From positions 1,364,001 to 1,428,000 of the forward strand of contig NZ_JAHDTI010000001.1 in assembly GCF_018531495.1 (NCBI RefSeq): 64,000 bases of DNA, in the 5' to 3' direction. Positions 1 to 11,782 of this stretch are shown piece after piece (the stretch's first letter is position 1; each line of letters opens with the position of its first letter). This DNA comes from Nonomuraea sediminis. Lineage in GTDB: Bacteria; Actinomycetota; Actinomycetes; Streptosporangiales; Streptosporangiaceae. The notes below the pieces were generated by a model. The model was not told the origin of the DNA. It searched no databases and saw only the letters and a list, made by a program, of their open reading frames with translations. Position numbers and translations under genes: made by a program.

Positions 1-864
1 CACGCTCGGCGCGGTGTAGCCGACCTTGTCGGCGCCGTCGTTGTTGACCGCCGTGCCCCGGATGACCGCGAGGACGTTGTCGCCGTCGGCCACGGCGTCC
101 TCCAGGCGGCGCAGCACCACGGCGGCGACGCCGTTGCCCGCCACCGTGCCGTCGGCCCTGGCCTCGAAGGGACGGCAGTGCCCGTCCGCGGAGAAGATCA
201 TGCCTTCCCGGTAGAGGTAGCCGCTGCGCTGCGGCAGCCGTACGGTCGCGCCCCCGGCCAGCGCCATGTCGCATTCGTCCGCGAGCAGCGCCTGCGCGGC
301 CAGGTGCACCGCCACCAGGGAGGACGAGCAGGCGGTCTGCACGGTCACGGCCGGGCCGTCCAGGTCGAGCTGGTAGCTGACGCGGCTGGCCAGGTAGTCC
401 TTGTCGTTGGCGGTGACCAGCTCCAGCGCGTCGCCTCCGGACGGCAGGGCGCGCCCGCCCAGCAGGTTGACCAGCAGGTACGTGGAGATGTTGGAGGCCC
501 CGTACACGCCGATGGAGGGCCCTTCGCGGCCGGGCCGGTGCCCCGCGCTCTCCATGGCCTGCCAGCAGGTCTGCAGGAACAGCCGCTGCTGCGGGTCGAT
601 CAGCGCCGCCTCGCGGGCGCTGTAGCCGAAGAAGGGCGCGTCGAACAGATCCACGCCGTCCAGCGGGAACCCGGCCTTGACGTAGCCCGGCGAGTCCAGC
701 AGCTCCCGCGGCACCCCTTCGGCCAGGATCTCCTCCTCGCCGAAGCGGACCAGCGACTCGACGCCGCCGCGCAGGTTCGCCCAGAACTCCTCCACCGAGG
801 CCGCGCCGGGGAAGCGCCCCGCCATGCCGATGACGGCGATGCCCATGCCCGCGTCCATGCTCAT
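1..864 (-). CDS. Type I polyketide synthase, N-terminal ketosynthase (partial, runs off left edge)
   Basis: The reverse strand from 864 encodes a ketosynthase beginning MSMDAGMGIAVIGMAGRFPG, the usual KS opening, followed by a DPQQRLFLQTCW segment and the active-site motif TACSSSL with Cys at about residue 179. The glycine-rich and VNNDG segments near the left edge are also KS-like. The ATG overlaps the stop of the upstream NRPS gene as ATGA, so the two are translationally coupled and the PKS very likely elongates the azole chain built by the NRPS. The gene is open at base 1, so AT, KR and later domains cannot be seen. No docking or loading domain precedes the KS, consistent with an internal extension module. 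The KS call is strong; module content is unknown. Confidence 0.93.
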   Translation of the reverse strand, partial: MSMDAGMGIAVIGMAGRFPGAASVEEFWANLRGGVESLVRFGEEEILAEGVPRELLDSPGYVKAGFPLDGVDLFDAPFFGYSAREAALIDPQQRLFLQTCWQAMESAGHRPGREGPSIGVYGASNISTYLLVNLLGGRALPSGGDALELVTANDKDYLASRVSYQLDLDGPAVTVQTACSSSLVAVHLAAQALLADECDMALAGGATVRLPQRSGYLYREGMIFSADGHCRPFEARADGTVAGNGVAAVVLRRLEDAVADGDNVLAVIRGTAVNNDGADKVGYTAPSV

Positions 865-3800
865 GTCTCCCTACGTCCGTCCCGGCCGCCTTTCCGGCCG
901 TCCATGCCGCGGCGGCGCGCGCGGCGTCTCGCCCGTTCGAAGCCCGCCTGTACGGGCGCCGGATCGGTGTCCAGGCCGTCGGACAGGTGTGCGGCCAGGC
1001 GCCTGATGTTCGGGTACTCGAACATGGTCAGCAGCGGGAACTCGCGGCCGAGCGCGGACTGCAGCCTGCGGTGGACCTTGACGATGGTGGCCGAATCCGC
1101 GCCCAGCTCGGCGAAGTTCCGCAGCACGTCCACGTGCTCGGCGCCGTCCAGCGCGTCGGCGAACACCGACACCATCATCTGTTCGGCCTCCGTTTCCGGG
1201 GCCGGTCCGCGCCTGGTGGGGTCCGCGTTCTCGGCCAGGTCGCGCAGCGTCAGCCGGTCCACCTTGCCGCGCGAGGTGAGAGGGATGCGGTCCACCACGT
1301 GCACCGCGGACGGCACCATGTAGCCGGGCAGCCGCGCGGCCAGGTGCCGCCGCAGCGTCTCGCGCAGATCGCCGTCGCCGTTCTCGTCGTCGGCGAGCGG
1401 GCCGCCGACCAGGCCGTGCAGCACCTCGTGGCCACCGTCCAGCGCCAGGGCCGCGCGCAGCTCCGGCGTGTCGCGTACCAGGCCGACCTGGCAGAGGCCC
1501 AGGTCGTGGCCGGGCGCGGCCAGTTCGAGCAGCTGGGCCATGAGCCCGGCTTCGAGCAGGCAGAAGTCCCGGGTGCGGGCCCCGTACATAGGCTCCATGG
1601 CGGCACGCTGCGCCACCAGGAAGATCGCGAACGAGCCCGCCTCGAACAGCGGCCGGTTGGAGGCGGCCTGCACGTCGGCGGGCAGTTCGCCGTCGCCGGT
1701 GCTGACCAGCTCGTGGGTCGCCGGGTCGTGGTAGTAGGCGCCAGGCCCAAGCCCGCGCACCCTGCCCGGCGGCACGTACAGGTACGTCTGCACCGGGTAG
1801 AGCGACCCGGCCGAGCCGTAGCGGTGCTTGGGCCAGGTGCCCCCCTCCTGGCCGGCCAGCACACCGAGCAGCCCGCCGACCTCCTCCCGTGACACGGGAC
1901 GGTCGGCGAACGCCCGGTGGCTGGCCCGACGCTCGGCCGCCTCGTCGGACAACGGCGGCGTCAGAGGCAGCCGTTCCCCCTCCAGGTCGGTACGCCGTCC
2001 CGGTCGCCTGGCCTTGAACGCCAGCCGTTCCATCGGGTCGACGATCTCCGCGTCGAGCTCGTCGTCCTTGGCCTCGTGGGCGGCGACGAACGCGACGAGC
2101 AGGCGGCGGGCACGATCGGCCACCACGGCCGCCTGCCGTACCGACGGGTGCGCGGCGAGCGCGTTCTCGATCTCGCCGAGCTCGATGCGATTCCCGTTGA
2201 TCTTGACCTGGAAGTCGTCGCGGCCGAGGATCTCCAGCGTGCCGTCGGGACGCCAGCGGCCCAGGTCGCCGGAGCGGTACAGCCGCTCCCCCGTCCTGGG
2301 GTGGGTGACGAAGGCGGCGGCGGTCCGCTCGGGGTCACGCCAGTAGCCGTCGGCCAGTCCCGCGCCGCCGATGTACATCTGGCCGGGGACCCACACGGGG
2401 CATGGGGCCAGCGCTTCGTCGAGGATGTGGATGGTGTGGTTGCGCATGGGCCGTCCGTACGGGATCGACTCCCAGGCAGGATCGACGTCACCGACGGGGA
2501 AGGCCACGCACCAGATGGCGGTCTCGGTCGGACCGCCGGAGGCGATGATCCGCGCGCCGGGGGCGAGCGACCGGACCCGGCCGGGCAGGTCCAGGGGGAT
2601 CCAGTCGCCCGACAGCCAGACGGCGCGCAACCCCGCCATGGCGTCCGGGGTCGCGCCGCCATCCTCCACGTGCTCGACCAGCATGCGCAGCAGGGCGGGC
2701 ACGGAGTTCCACAGCGTCACGCGGTGTTCGGCCATCAGCTCGGCCCACCGGCCCGGGTCGCGGGCGGCGTCCGGCTCGGGCAGGACCAGGGCGGCGCCGG
2801 CGCCGAGCGCGCCGAACACATCCCAGACCGACAGGTCGAAGCCGAGCTGGGACAGACCGAGCACTCGGTCGTCGGGTCCGGCCTGCATGCGGTCGTTCGC
2901 GTCGGCCAGGGTGTTGAGGGTGGCGCGGTGGGTCTGCGCGACGCCCTTGGGCGTGCCGGTGGAGCCGGAGGTGTACAGGACGTACGCGAGGTCGGTGGCC
3001 TGCTGGACCGGCTCGGGGTCGGGGGCGTCCGTGACCGGCGCGTCCAGGTCCACAGGGATCACCGTGATCCCTTCCGGCCAGGCGCGGCCGCCCGGATGCG
3101 CGAGCACGGCGGCCACCTGGCCGTGGTCCAGCATGAAGTCCTGGCGCGCCTCGGGCAGGTCGGGGTCGATCGGCAGGTAGGCGGCGCCGGAGCGGAGCAC
3201 GCCCACGGCCGCCGTGACCTGCTCGGCGCCCTTGGGCAGGCAGACGCCGACGAGCTGGTTCGGCCGCACGCCCAGGTCGCGTAGCCGCCGGCCGACCCGT
3301 CCGGCGTGGGCCCACAGCTCGGCGTACGTCAGTACGCGGGCGGCGGTGATCACGGCCGGTGCCCCGGGCCGGGTCCGTGCCTGCTCATGGAGGCCGGAGA
3401 TGAGCAGGCCGTCCGGCACGGGGCCGGCCGTGTTGTTGGCGGCTTCGATCATCCGGCGTTGGCCGGTGGGCAGCGGATCGAAGCCGCCCGGCTCCCAGGC
3501 GCGCTCGCCGTCGGCCAGCTCGGTGAGCAGCCGGCAGTACGCGCCGAACATGTCCTCCACGAAGCCCGGTGGGAAGGCCGCCTCGACGGCGTCCCAGTTG
3601 AACGCCAGCGCGCCGTCGTCCTCGTACACCTGGTGGTCGAGCAGGACCTGCGGGGTCTGGGTGATGGCATGGTCCAGGTCGCCCAGCCAGCGCGACCCCC
3701 ACTCGCCCTGGCTGAACTCCTGGTCGCGGCCGTGCTCGCGAACGCTGGCGAACACGACCGACGCGAACTCGCCGGGCGCGAGGCCCTGGGCCCGCTGGGC

Positions 3801-6791
3801 GTCCCGCATGACCTCGGTGCCCGGGTAGAAGCGGTGCTCGACGTCCTGCCAGAGGCGGCGCTGGAGGCGGCGGGCCAGCCCGGCGACGCCGTCGCCAGGA
3901 CGCAGGTCCGCCTCCAGCAGCGTGACGGAGGTGAAGTCGCCGAGGATGTGCTCGATGTCCGGGTGCAGGGGGTAGCGGCTGAACAGCGGCACGTCCAGGG
4001 TGAAGTGCCGCGACCCGCTCCAGGCCGACAATGTGGTGGCGTACACGGCCAGCAGCAGCACAGACGGTGTGACGCCGAGCCCGGCCGCCTTGGCGCGCAG
4101 GCGGCTCCATCGTTCGGCGTCCACGGTGTGCCTGTGGCGGTGGCGGCGCGGTGGCCCGGCGTACGCGACCCGCGGGAAGCTGGGCGCGGGCGGGAGGTCG
4201 GCGGCGCGCGCCCTCCAGTAGGCGCGCGAGCGGCGATAGGCGTCGGAGTGCTTCAGTTCGGCGGCGGCCAGGACGAAGTCGCGGAAGGAGACGCCGGTCT
4301 CGGGCAGGCGGGCGTCCAGGTCGCGGTACAGGTCCCCCCATTCCAGGAAGAACAGGCGGACGCTGGCCACGTCGAAGCAGAGCAGGTCGAGGCTGACGTG
4401 CACGCGGGAAGTGCCGTCCGGCAGCCAGGTGAGGCGGATGTCGAACGGCGGCCACTCCCCCAGCGGCAGCACCTGGTGGTCCAGCTCGGCACGTACGCGG
4501 TCCAGGTGGGCGCCGACCTCGGCGTCGGTGGCCTGGCGCAGGTCGTACTCGGGAACGGCCACCGGCGGCGCCTGCGGCAGGATGCGCTGGGTGCCGTCGG
4601 GCATGATCACGGCGCGGAGCATCTCGTGCCTGGCCACCAGCCGCTCCAGGGCGGCGCGCAGGCGGTCCGCGTCCAGGCCGGGGGCGGCGTGGTGCTCGGC
4701 GTACAGGTGGATGGAGGTGCCGCCGAGGTCGAACGTCGAGGCGCGGCCCACCAGGTAGGCGTGCTGGATGTCGGTCAGGGGGAACGGCTCGAAGCGGTGC
4801 TCCGTGCCGTCGGTGAGGGACGGCCAGGCCATGTCAGCGCGTTCGGCGTCGATCACGGCCCTGGACAGGTCTCTTGCGGTGCCGCCGAGGACGTCGGTGA
4901 GGGACAGGGTGACGCCGAAGTCGCGTTCGAGGGTCTGCCGGAGCGTGATCGAGCGCACCGACTCCAGGCCAAGCGCGACGAGCTGGGCATCGGCGTCCAC
5001 ATCGCCGACACCCAGCACGTCGCCGACCCGCCGCAGCACTTCCACCTCCAGCTGGGCGGGTGGCAGGGCTCTGACGTCCACTCTTCCGCGCTCGGACCGG
5101 GGCGCCCGGCCGGCGGTCAGGCGGCTCAGCGGGCGCAGCCGGCCGGCGAGATATGCCTGGCGGGAGGCGGCACGACGGACCTTGCCCATCCCGGTGCGGG
5201 GCAGGTCGCCGGGGTCGACCACGAGCACGTCGCGCGGCTCGACGTCGTGGGCGCGGACCACCGCGCTCCTGACGGCCGCGGCCACGTCATCGGGGGCCTC
5301 GCCGTTGCCGACCGGCTGGACGACGACCAGTTCCTCGCCCTCGTCCCCGTCCACGGAGAAAGCGGCGCCGGACGCCTTCAGGGTGGGGAGTGCCTGCGAG
5401 GCGGTCTCCTCGATGTCCTGGGGATAGAGGTTGCGCCCGCGGATGATCACCAGTTCCTTGAGCCGCCCGCACACGTACAGCTCGCCTTCGTGCAGGAAGC
5501 CCAGGTCACCGGTGCGCAGGTACGGCCCCTCGCCGGAGGTCAGCCGGGCGCGGAAGGTCTCGTCCGTCTCTTCGGGCCGCCGCCAGTAGCCGGGGCAGAC
5601 GACCTCGCCGGCGACCCAGATCTCCCCCACCCGTCCGTCGGCGCACGGCCGCCGGTCGTCCGGGGACACGATGCGCACCTCGGCGTTCGGTCCCGGACGG
5701 CCGCAGGGGACCAGCCGCCGTGCGCCGGGTCCGTCAGCGGTGACCTCCGGGGTGACCAGGGCGTGGCCGTGGTCGAGTTCCGTGGCGTCCACGGCCAGGC
5801 TCGGGGCCCCGCCGGAGTGGCCGACGACGATCTGCATCGTCTCGGTCAGTCCGTACGCGGGGAAGAACGTCTCCCGCCGGAAGCCACACGAGGCGAACGT
5901 GTCCGCGAAGCGGTCCAACGTGGCGGGCTGGATGCGCTCCCCACCTACCAGGGCCGCGTGCCAGCCGTCGAGCCGCAGCCCGGGAAAGGCGGCGGGGTCG
6001 ACGAGGTCCACGCAGCGCTGGTAGGCGAAGTTGGGGCCGCCGCTGAGCACGGGCCCGTCCAGGGCGGAGATGGCCGCCAGCCACCGCTGCGGCTCGGCCA
6101 CGACGTCCTCGGGCGCGAGCGACACGGCCTGGCCGCCGGTGAGCTGGGGCAGCAGCAGATGGCCGAGGCCGAGCGCGTGCGCGGCGGGCAGCCAGTTGAC
6201 CGTGTTCCCGCCGGCCGGCAGCCCGGCCAGCGCGCGGAAGTTCTCCAGCTGGGCCAGCATCGCCTCATCCGACACCATGATCGCCTTCGGCGCGCCTGTC
6301 GAGCCCGACGTGTACATGAGCAGGAGCAGCTCGCCTTCGGCGCGCGGCGACCAGCCGTCGCCCTCGGAGTCGGGAATGGCGTCCACGTCCAGGTGGGGAA
6401 GCCCCTCGAGCACCGGGCCCTCCCCCTGTTCGGTCAGCACGGCGCCCGCGCCGCAGTCCCCGGCGATGCGCTGGAGCACCTGGGGGCTGCCCGCGGGGCA
6501 GGGGACCGCGGGCAGGCCCGCGTACAGGCAGCCGTAGAAGGCGGGGACGAAACCCCTCCCTGACGGCAGCACGAGCAGCACCGGCGCCCGCTCCAGACCG
6601 AGCGCGCACAGCCGGGCGCCGATGGCGCGGGCCCTGCGGTCCAGCCCGCCCCTGGTCAGCGAGGTACCCGCGGCACCGGGGACATGGCCGGGGTCGAGAA
6701 ACCGGTAGGCGACACTCTCGGGGTCGCGCTCCGCAAGGTTTCTGACGACATCGAAGAACCCCTTGACTCGGCTGTCCGCCAACTCCGTCAC
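861..6791 (-). CDS. Hybrid synthetase: FAAL-ACP-Cy-A(Ox)-PCP
   Basis: This is a 1976-residue multidomain enzyme with a GTG start preceded by GGAG. Residues about 1-575 form a fatty-acyl-AMP-ligase-like adenylating domain (YTSGSTGAPK, FFPAYGLTETMQ, VIIRGRNLYPQDIE). An ACP follows with Ser611 in LGLESV. Residues about 665-1110 are a heterocyclisation domain: FPLTDIQHAYLVGR, a DxxxxD core (Asp802 to Asp807 in DLLCFD) in place of HHxxxDG, and TPQVLLDHQ. The second adenylation domain (LYTSGSTGTPKG near 1272) carries a nitroreductase-type oxidase of the McbC/EpoB-Ox kind at about 1605-1800, inserted before the A10 lysine motif. A PCP follows with Ser1900. This order is known for making thiazoles or oxazoles. 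The first domain should load an acyl or aryl starter onto the ACP, and the Cy/A/Ox set should then add and oxidise Cys, Ser or Thr. Neighbours suggest the starter is an anthranilate; that is inference. Confidence 0.93.
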   Translation of the reverse strand: MTELADSRVKGFFDVVRNLAERDPESVAYRFLDPGHVPGAAGTSLTRGGLDRRARAIGARLCALGLERAPVLLVLPSGRGFVPAFYGCLYAGLPAVPCPAGSPQVLQRIAGDCGAGAVLTEQGEGPVLEGLPHLDVDAIPDSEGDGWSPRAEGELLLLMYTSGSTGAPKAIMVSDEAMLAQLENFRALAGLPAGGNTVNWLPAAHALGLGHLLLPQLTGGQAVSLAPEDVVAEPQRWLAAISALDGPVLSGGPNFAYQRCVDLVDPAAFPGLRLDGWHAALVGGERIQPATLDRFADTFASCGFRRETFFPAYGLTETMQIVVGHSGGAPSLAVDATELDHGHALVTPEVTADGPGARRLVPCGRPGPNAEVRIVSPDDRRPCADGRVGEIWVAGEVVCPGYWRRPEETDETFRARLTSGEGPYLRTGDLGFLHEGELYVCGRLKELVIIRGRNLYPQDIEETASQALPTLKASGAAFSVDGDEGEELVVVQPVGNGEAPDDVAAAVRSAVVRAHDVEPRDVLVVDPGDLPRTGMGKVRRAASRQAYLAGRLRPLSRLTAGRAPRSERGRVDVRALPPAQLEVEVLRRVGDVLGVGDVDADAQLVALGLESVRSITLRQTLERDFGVTLSLTDVLGGTARDLSRAVIDAERADMAWPSLTDGTEHRFEPFPLTDIQHAYLVGRASTFDLGGTSIHLYAEHHAAPGLDADRLRAALERLVARHEMLRAVIMPDGTQRILPQAPPVAVPEYDLRQATDAEVGAHLDRVRAELDHQVLPLGEWPPFDIRLTWLPDGTSRVHVSLDLLCFDVASVRLFFLEWGDLYRDLDARLPETGVSFRDFVLAAAELKHSDAYRRSRAYWRARAADLPPAPSFPRVAYAGPPRRHRHRHTVDAERWSRLRAKAAGLGVTPSVLLLAVYATTLSAWSGSRHFTLDVPLFSRYPLHPDIEHILGDFTSVTLLEADLRPGDGVAGLARRLQRRLWQDVEHRFYPGTEVMRDAQRAQGLAPGEFASVVFASVREHGRDQEFSQGEWGSRWLGDLDHAITQTPQVLLDHQVYEDDGALAFNWDAVEAAFPPGFVEDMFGAYCRLLTELADGERAWEPGGFDPLPTGQRRMIEAANNTAGPVPDGLLISGLHEQARTRPGAPAVITAARVLTYAELWAHAGRVGRRLRDLGVRPNQLVGVCLPKGAEQVTAAVGVLRSGAAYLPIDPDLPEARQDFMLDHGQVAAVLAHPGGRAWPEGITVIPVDLDAPVTDAPDPEPVQQATDLAYVLYTSGSTGTPKGVAQTHRATLNTLADANDRMQAGPDDRVLGLSQLGFDLSVWDVFGALGAGAALVLPEPDAARDPGRWAELMAEHRVTLWNSVPALLRMLVEHVEDGGATPDAMAGLRAVWLSGDWIPLDLPGRVRSLAPGARIIASGGPTETAIWCVAFPVGDVDPAWESIPYGRPMRNHTIHILDEALAPCPVWVPGQMYIGGAGLADGYWRDPERTAAAFVTHPRTGERLYRSGDLGRWRPDGTLEILGRDDFQVKINGNRIELGEIENALAAHPSVRQAAVVADRARRLLVAFVAAHEAKDDELDAEIVDPMERLAFKARRPGRRTDLEGERLPLTPPLSDEAAERRASHRAFADRPVSREEVGGLLGVLAGQEGGTWPKHRYGSAGSLYPVQTYLYVPPGRVRGLGPGAYYHDPATHELVSTGDGELPADVQAASNRPLFEAGSFAIFLVAQRAAMEPMYGARTRDFCLLEAGLMAQLLELAAPGHDLGLCQVGLVRDTPELRAALALDGGHEVLHGLVGGPLADDENGDGDLRETLRRHLAARLPGYMVPSAVHVVDRIPLTSRGKVDRLTLRDLAENADPTRRGPAPETEAEQMMVSVFADALDGAEHVDVLRNFAELGADSATIVKVHRRLQSALGREFPLLTMFEYPNIRRLAAHLSDGLDTDPAPVQAGFERARRRARRRGMDGRKGGRDGRRET

Positions 6792-7006
6792 CGATCGCTC
6801 CGATCACTGCAGGCAAGACGTACGGCCACGAGCCTGCTAAGCGGACGCCGGTCACGGAAACCTCGATCGGCGTGGGCGACCGGGCAACAGCCGGGGCCTC
6901 CGGATGGCTACCCCAGAGCTGCACCTCTGATTGAGGCCCCTGATGAGGGCTATGCCGCCGAGGTCGCCACGGCAGTCTGGACGCGAGCCGACCCGAGGGA
7001 GGAGCC

Positions 7007-8014
7007 GTGCAGCCCAGCGCGCAATGGATCGTCGACGACCTCTGGGCCGCCCGCGAGGCGCAGACCCTGATCACAGGGACCGAGCTGGGCGTCTTCACCC
7101 TGATCGCGAACGGCCACACCACAGCCGACGGCGTCGCGGCCCAGCTCGGCGCGCCTGTACGCGGGGTGCGGCGGCTGCTCGACGCCCTGGTCGGCATCGG
7201 CTACCTGACCAAGGACGGCGGCCGGTACGGCCTCGAACCCCTGTCCGAGCGCTACCTCGTCCAGGGCGGGGAGGGCTACGTCGGCGACATGGTCTACGAG
7301 ATGAAGCTGCTGTGGACGAGCTGGGGCAGGCTGGCCGAGGTGATCCGCAGCGGCGAGCCGGTGCAGCCGTGGGATGAGGAGGAGACGGGCCGCCGCCTGT
7401 TCCCGCAGCTCGTCGCAGCGCTGTTCCCGATGAGCCTGAACTCCGCCAAGGCCGCGGTCGCCGCGCTCCCCGACACCCGGGACACTCCCATCGTCTCGGT
7501 GCTGGACGTGGCCGCCGGATCGGCCGTCTGGTCGATCCCCTTCGCGCAGGCGGACCCCCGGGTCCGGGTGACCGCCGTGGACTACGCGGAGATCACCCCC
7601 ATCACCCGCCGCTACACCGCCCGGCACGGCGTCGCCGGCCAGTACACGCACGTCGAAGGCAACCTCCGCGAGGTCGAGCTCGGGGACGGCGTCCACGACC
7701 TGGCCATCCTCGGCTACATCGTGCAGACCGAGGGCCCGAAGTGGGGGCAGCGCCTGATCGAGCGGTGCTTCCACGCACTGCGGCCCGGCGGGCAGCTCCT
7801 CATCGCCGACATGATCCCCAACGACGCGCGCACCGGCCCGTCCGCGCCCCTCGTCTACGCGCTCGAGATGGTGCTTCACACCACCGAGGGCGACGTGTTC
7901 ACCTTCGCCGAGTACCGGCAGTGGCTCACCGAGGCGGGGTTCGGCCGGGTGGAGCGCATCGACATCCCGGCTCCGTGGCCGCTGGTGCTGGCCACCAAGC
8001 CGGCCGCTCTCTGA
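7007..8014 (+). CDS. SAM-dependent O-methyltransferase family protein (winged-helix dimerisation type)
   Basis: A 335-residue protein with a GTG start after GAGGGAGGAG. Residues about 1-95 look like the winged-helix dimerisation region of plant COMT-like/actinomycete methyltransferases (AAQLGAPVRGVRRLLDALVG). The SAM fold begins with VLDVAAGSAVWSIPFAQ near residue 166 and continues with LRPGGQLLIADMIP. It diverges from the synthetase gene across a 215-bp shared promoter region and is followed 18 bp later by the flavin reductase. Family members methylate hydroxyl groups or, less often, N or C atoms on small molecules. Its target here is probably the aromatic or azole product, but the sequence does not settle this. 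Confidence 0.85.
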   Translation: MQPSAQWIVDDLWAAREAQTLITGTELGVFTLIANGHTTADGVAAQLGAPVRGVRRLLDALVGIGYLTKDGGRYGLEPLSERYLVQGGEGYVGDMVYEMKLLWTSWGRLAEVIRSGEPVQPWDEEETGRRLFPQLVAALFPMSLNSAKAAVAALPDTRDTPIVSVLDVAAGSAVWSIPFAQADPRVRVTAVDYAEITPITRRYTARHGVAGQYTHVEGNLREVELGDGVHDLAILGYIVQTEGPKWGQRLIERCFHALRPGGQLLIADMIPNDARTGPSAPLVYALEMVLHTTEGDVFTFAEYRQWLTEAGFGRVERIDIPAPWPLVLATKPAAL

Positions 8015-8032
8015 CGGATCGGGATACCCACC

Positions 8033-8550
8033 ATGTCACAAACCACCGTACGAGCCAGGCCCGTGAACGGCGACGCGTTCAGGGACCTGATGGGCGCCTT
8101 CCCCAGCGGCGTCTCGGTCGTCACCACGGCCGACACGGACATGACGCCGTACGGGTTGACCTGCTCGTCGCTGTGCAGCGTGTCGGTCTGCCCACCGACG
8201 CTGCTGGTCTGCATCGACAACCGCAGCGGCACGCTGGCCGCGCTGCTGCGCAGGGGCACCTTCGCGATCAACTTCCTGCACAGCGAGGGCTGCAGGGCCG
8301 CGCGGCTGTTCGCTTCGGGCGACCCGGACCGGTTCTCCGGGGTGGTCTGGCGGCCGTCGCCGACGTGGAGCCTGCCGTACCTGGTAGAGGACGCGCACGC
8401 GATCGCCGAGTGCGAGCTGCTGCGCACGGTCGTCGCCAGCGATCACACGGTGGTGCTGGGCCACGTCATGGACATCGACCGCCGTCCGGCTCCCCCGCTC
8501 CTGTACGGCTTGCGGAGGTTCGCGCCATGGCCCTGCGAGGGAGTGCTGCC

Positions 8551-8554
<4 letters not shown>
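8033..8554 (+). CDS. Flavin reductase (HpaC-like)
   Basis: A 173-residue flavin:NAD(P)H reductase-domain protein. Recognisable parts are FRDLMGAFPSGVSVVTT at the start, the TCSSLCSVS flavin-binding strand, PPTLLVCIDNRSGT, FAINFLHSEG, and the C-terminal strand with HTVVLGHV. Flavin-dependent tryptophan halogenases need free FADH2 from such a partner, and a halogenase lies two genes downstream in the same operon, so this is its likely electron supplier. The stop overlaps the next start as ATGA. Confidence 0.9.
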
Positions 8555-10903
<2,349 letters not shown>

Positions 10904-11080
10904 TCCTTGTTTCGGGGCGACCGAAAACTTCTCGAACTACGTTTCTCGCGGCCTTTTCCCAGAATACATGGGGAATTAGTTGTGCCGTCGCCGAGTGACG
11001 CCGAAAAGCAGCGCGATTTTTGCGGTACGTTGGTAGCGGATAGTCCGTCCAAATCGGCTGAGTCTTCGGGAGACCTGGTG

Positions 11081-11776
11081 ATGGCCCAGGAAAACCCCAG
11101 AACGCATGCTCTGCACACGGATGAGGTCCTCAGGGTGGTGATCGTCCACCCTAATGAGGTGCTGGGCACGGGGCTGGCGGCGATACTCGAGGGGCTGCGG
11201 GATCCGGTGCAGGTGGCCCTGTGCGAGTGCCCGCGCTCCGCGCTCGACCTCATCGAGGAGAAGGGCGCCGACGTCGTCGTCATGGCCGCGGAGGCGCAGG
11301 ACGCCGCGCATCAGCAGCGGCTCGCCGAGCACGCCGCGCGTACAGGGACCAAGACCCTGCTCCTGGTGAAGTCGGCGGACCGGGAGACGGTCTGCAAGAT
11401 CGCGGCCGTCCCATGCGACGGCGTCCTGGTGGAGGAGGGCATCACCTCGGCGGCCATCGAGGAGGCGCTGAGCCGCTGCCGCCGAGGCGACATGCCGGTG
11501 CCGACCACGGTGCTGCGCGGCCTGCTGTCGGAGGTGCGCAACCTGCGAGATCACGGCACGGCCACCGGCTCGGCCCTCTGCCTGACGCCGCGCGAACAGG
11601 CCACGCTTGAGTTGCTGGTGCACGGGTTCAGCAACAAGGAGATCGCCAAGCGGCTGGACATCTCGCAGCACGGCGCCAAGCGCCACGTGGCCAACATCCT
11701 GGCCAAGCTCAACTGCCCGAACCGCACCCTGGCCGCGGCCCTCGCCATCCGCGAGGGCCTCGTGGAGCCGCCTTGA
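11081..11776 (+). CDS. LuxR-family regulator with degenerate receiver domain (copy 1)
   Basis: A 231-residue protein if the ATG at 11081 after GGGAG is used; the frame is open upstream to 10907, but that stretch is AT-richer and lacks a ribosome site. The N-terminal half has a receiver-like fold (VVIVHPNEVLGTGLAAIL) but lacks the acidic pair, and the phospho-acceptor position is MAAEA instead of a conserved Asp. The C-terminal LuxR HTH is clear (LTPREQATLELLVHGFSNKEIAKRL). It is a probable cluster-specific regulator that does not depend on phosphorylation. It shares an unusual C-terminus (GAKRHVANILAKLNCPNRTL) with the regulator at 12624. Confidence 0.87.
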   Translation: MAQENPRTHALHTDEVLRVVIVHPNEVLGTGLAAILEGLRDPVQVALCECPRSALDLIEEKGADVVVMAAEAQDAAHQQRLAEHAARTGTKTLLLVKSADRETVCKIAAVPCDGVLVEEGITSAAIEEALSRCRRGDMPVPTTVLRGLLSEVRNLRDHGTATGSALCLTPREQATLELLVHGFSNKEIAKRLDISQHGAKRHVANILAKLNCPNRTLAAALAIREGLVEPP

Positions 11777-11782
11777 GGGCTC

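Noticed and set aside
3385..4455. Heterocyclisation domain initially considered an ordinary condensation domain
   Set aside because: The core motif is DLLCFD (DxxxxD) and TPQVLLDHQ is present, which are Cy hallmarks; HHxxxDG is absent.
3306..6563. 1085-codon open frame on the plus strand
   Set aside because: It lies wholly antisense to the FAAL and Cy domains of the synthetase, is full of Arg/Gly/Pro/His with no motif, and is a normal shadow in GC-rich DNA.
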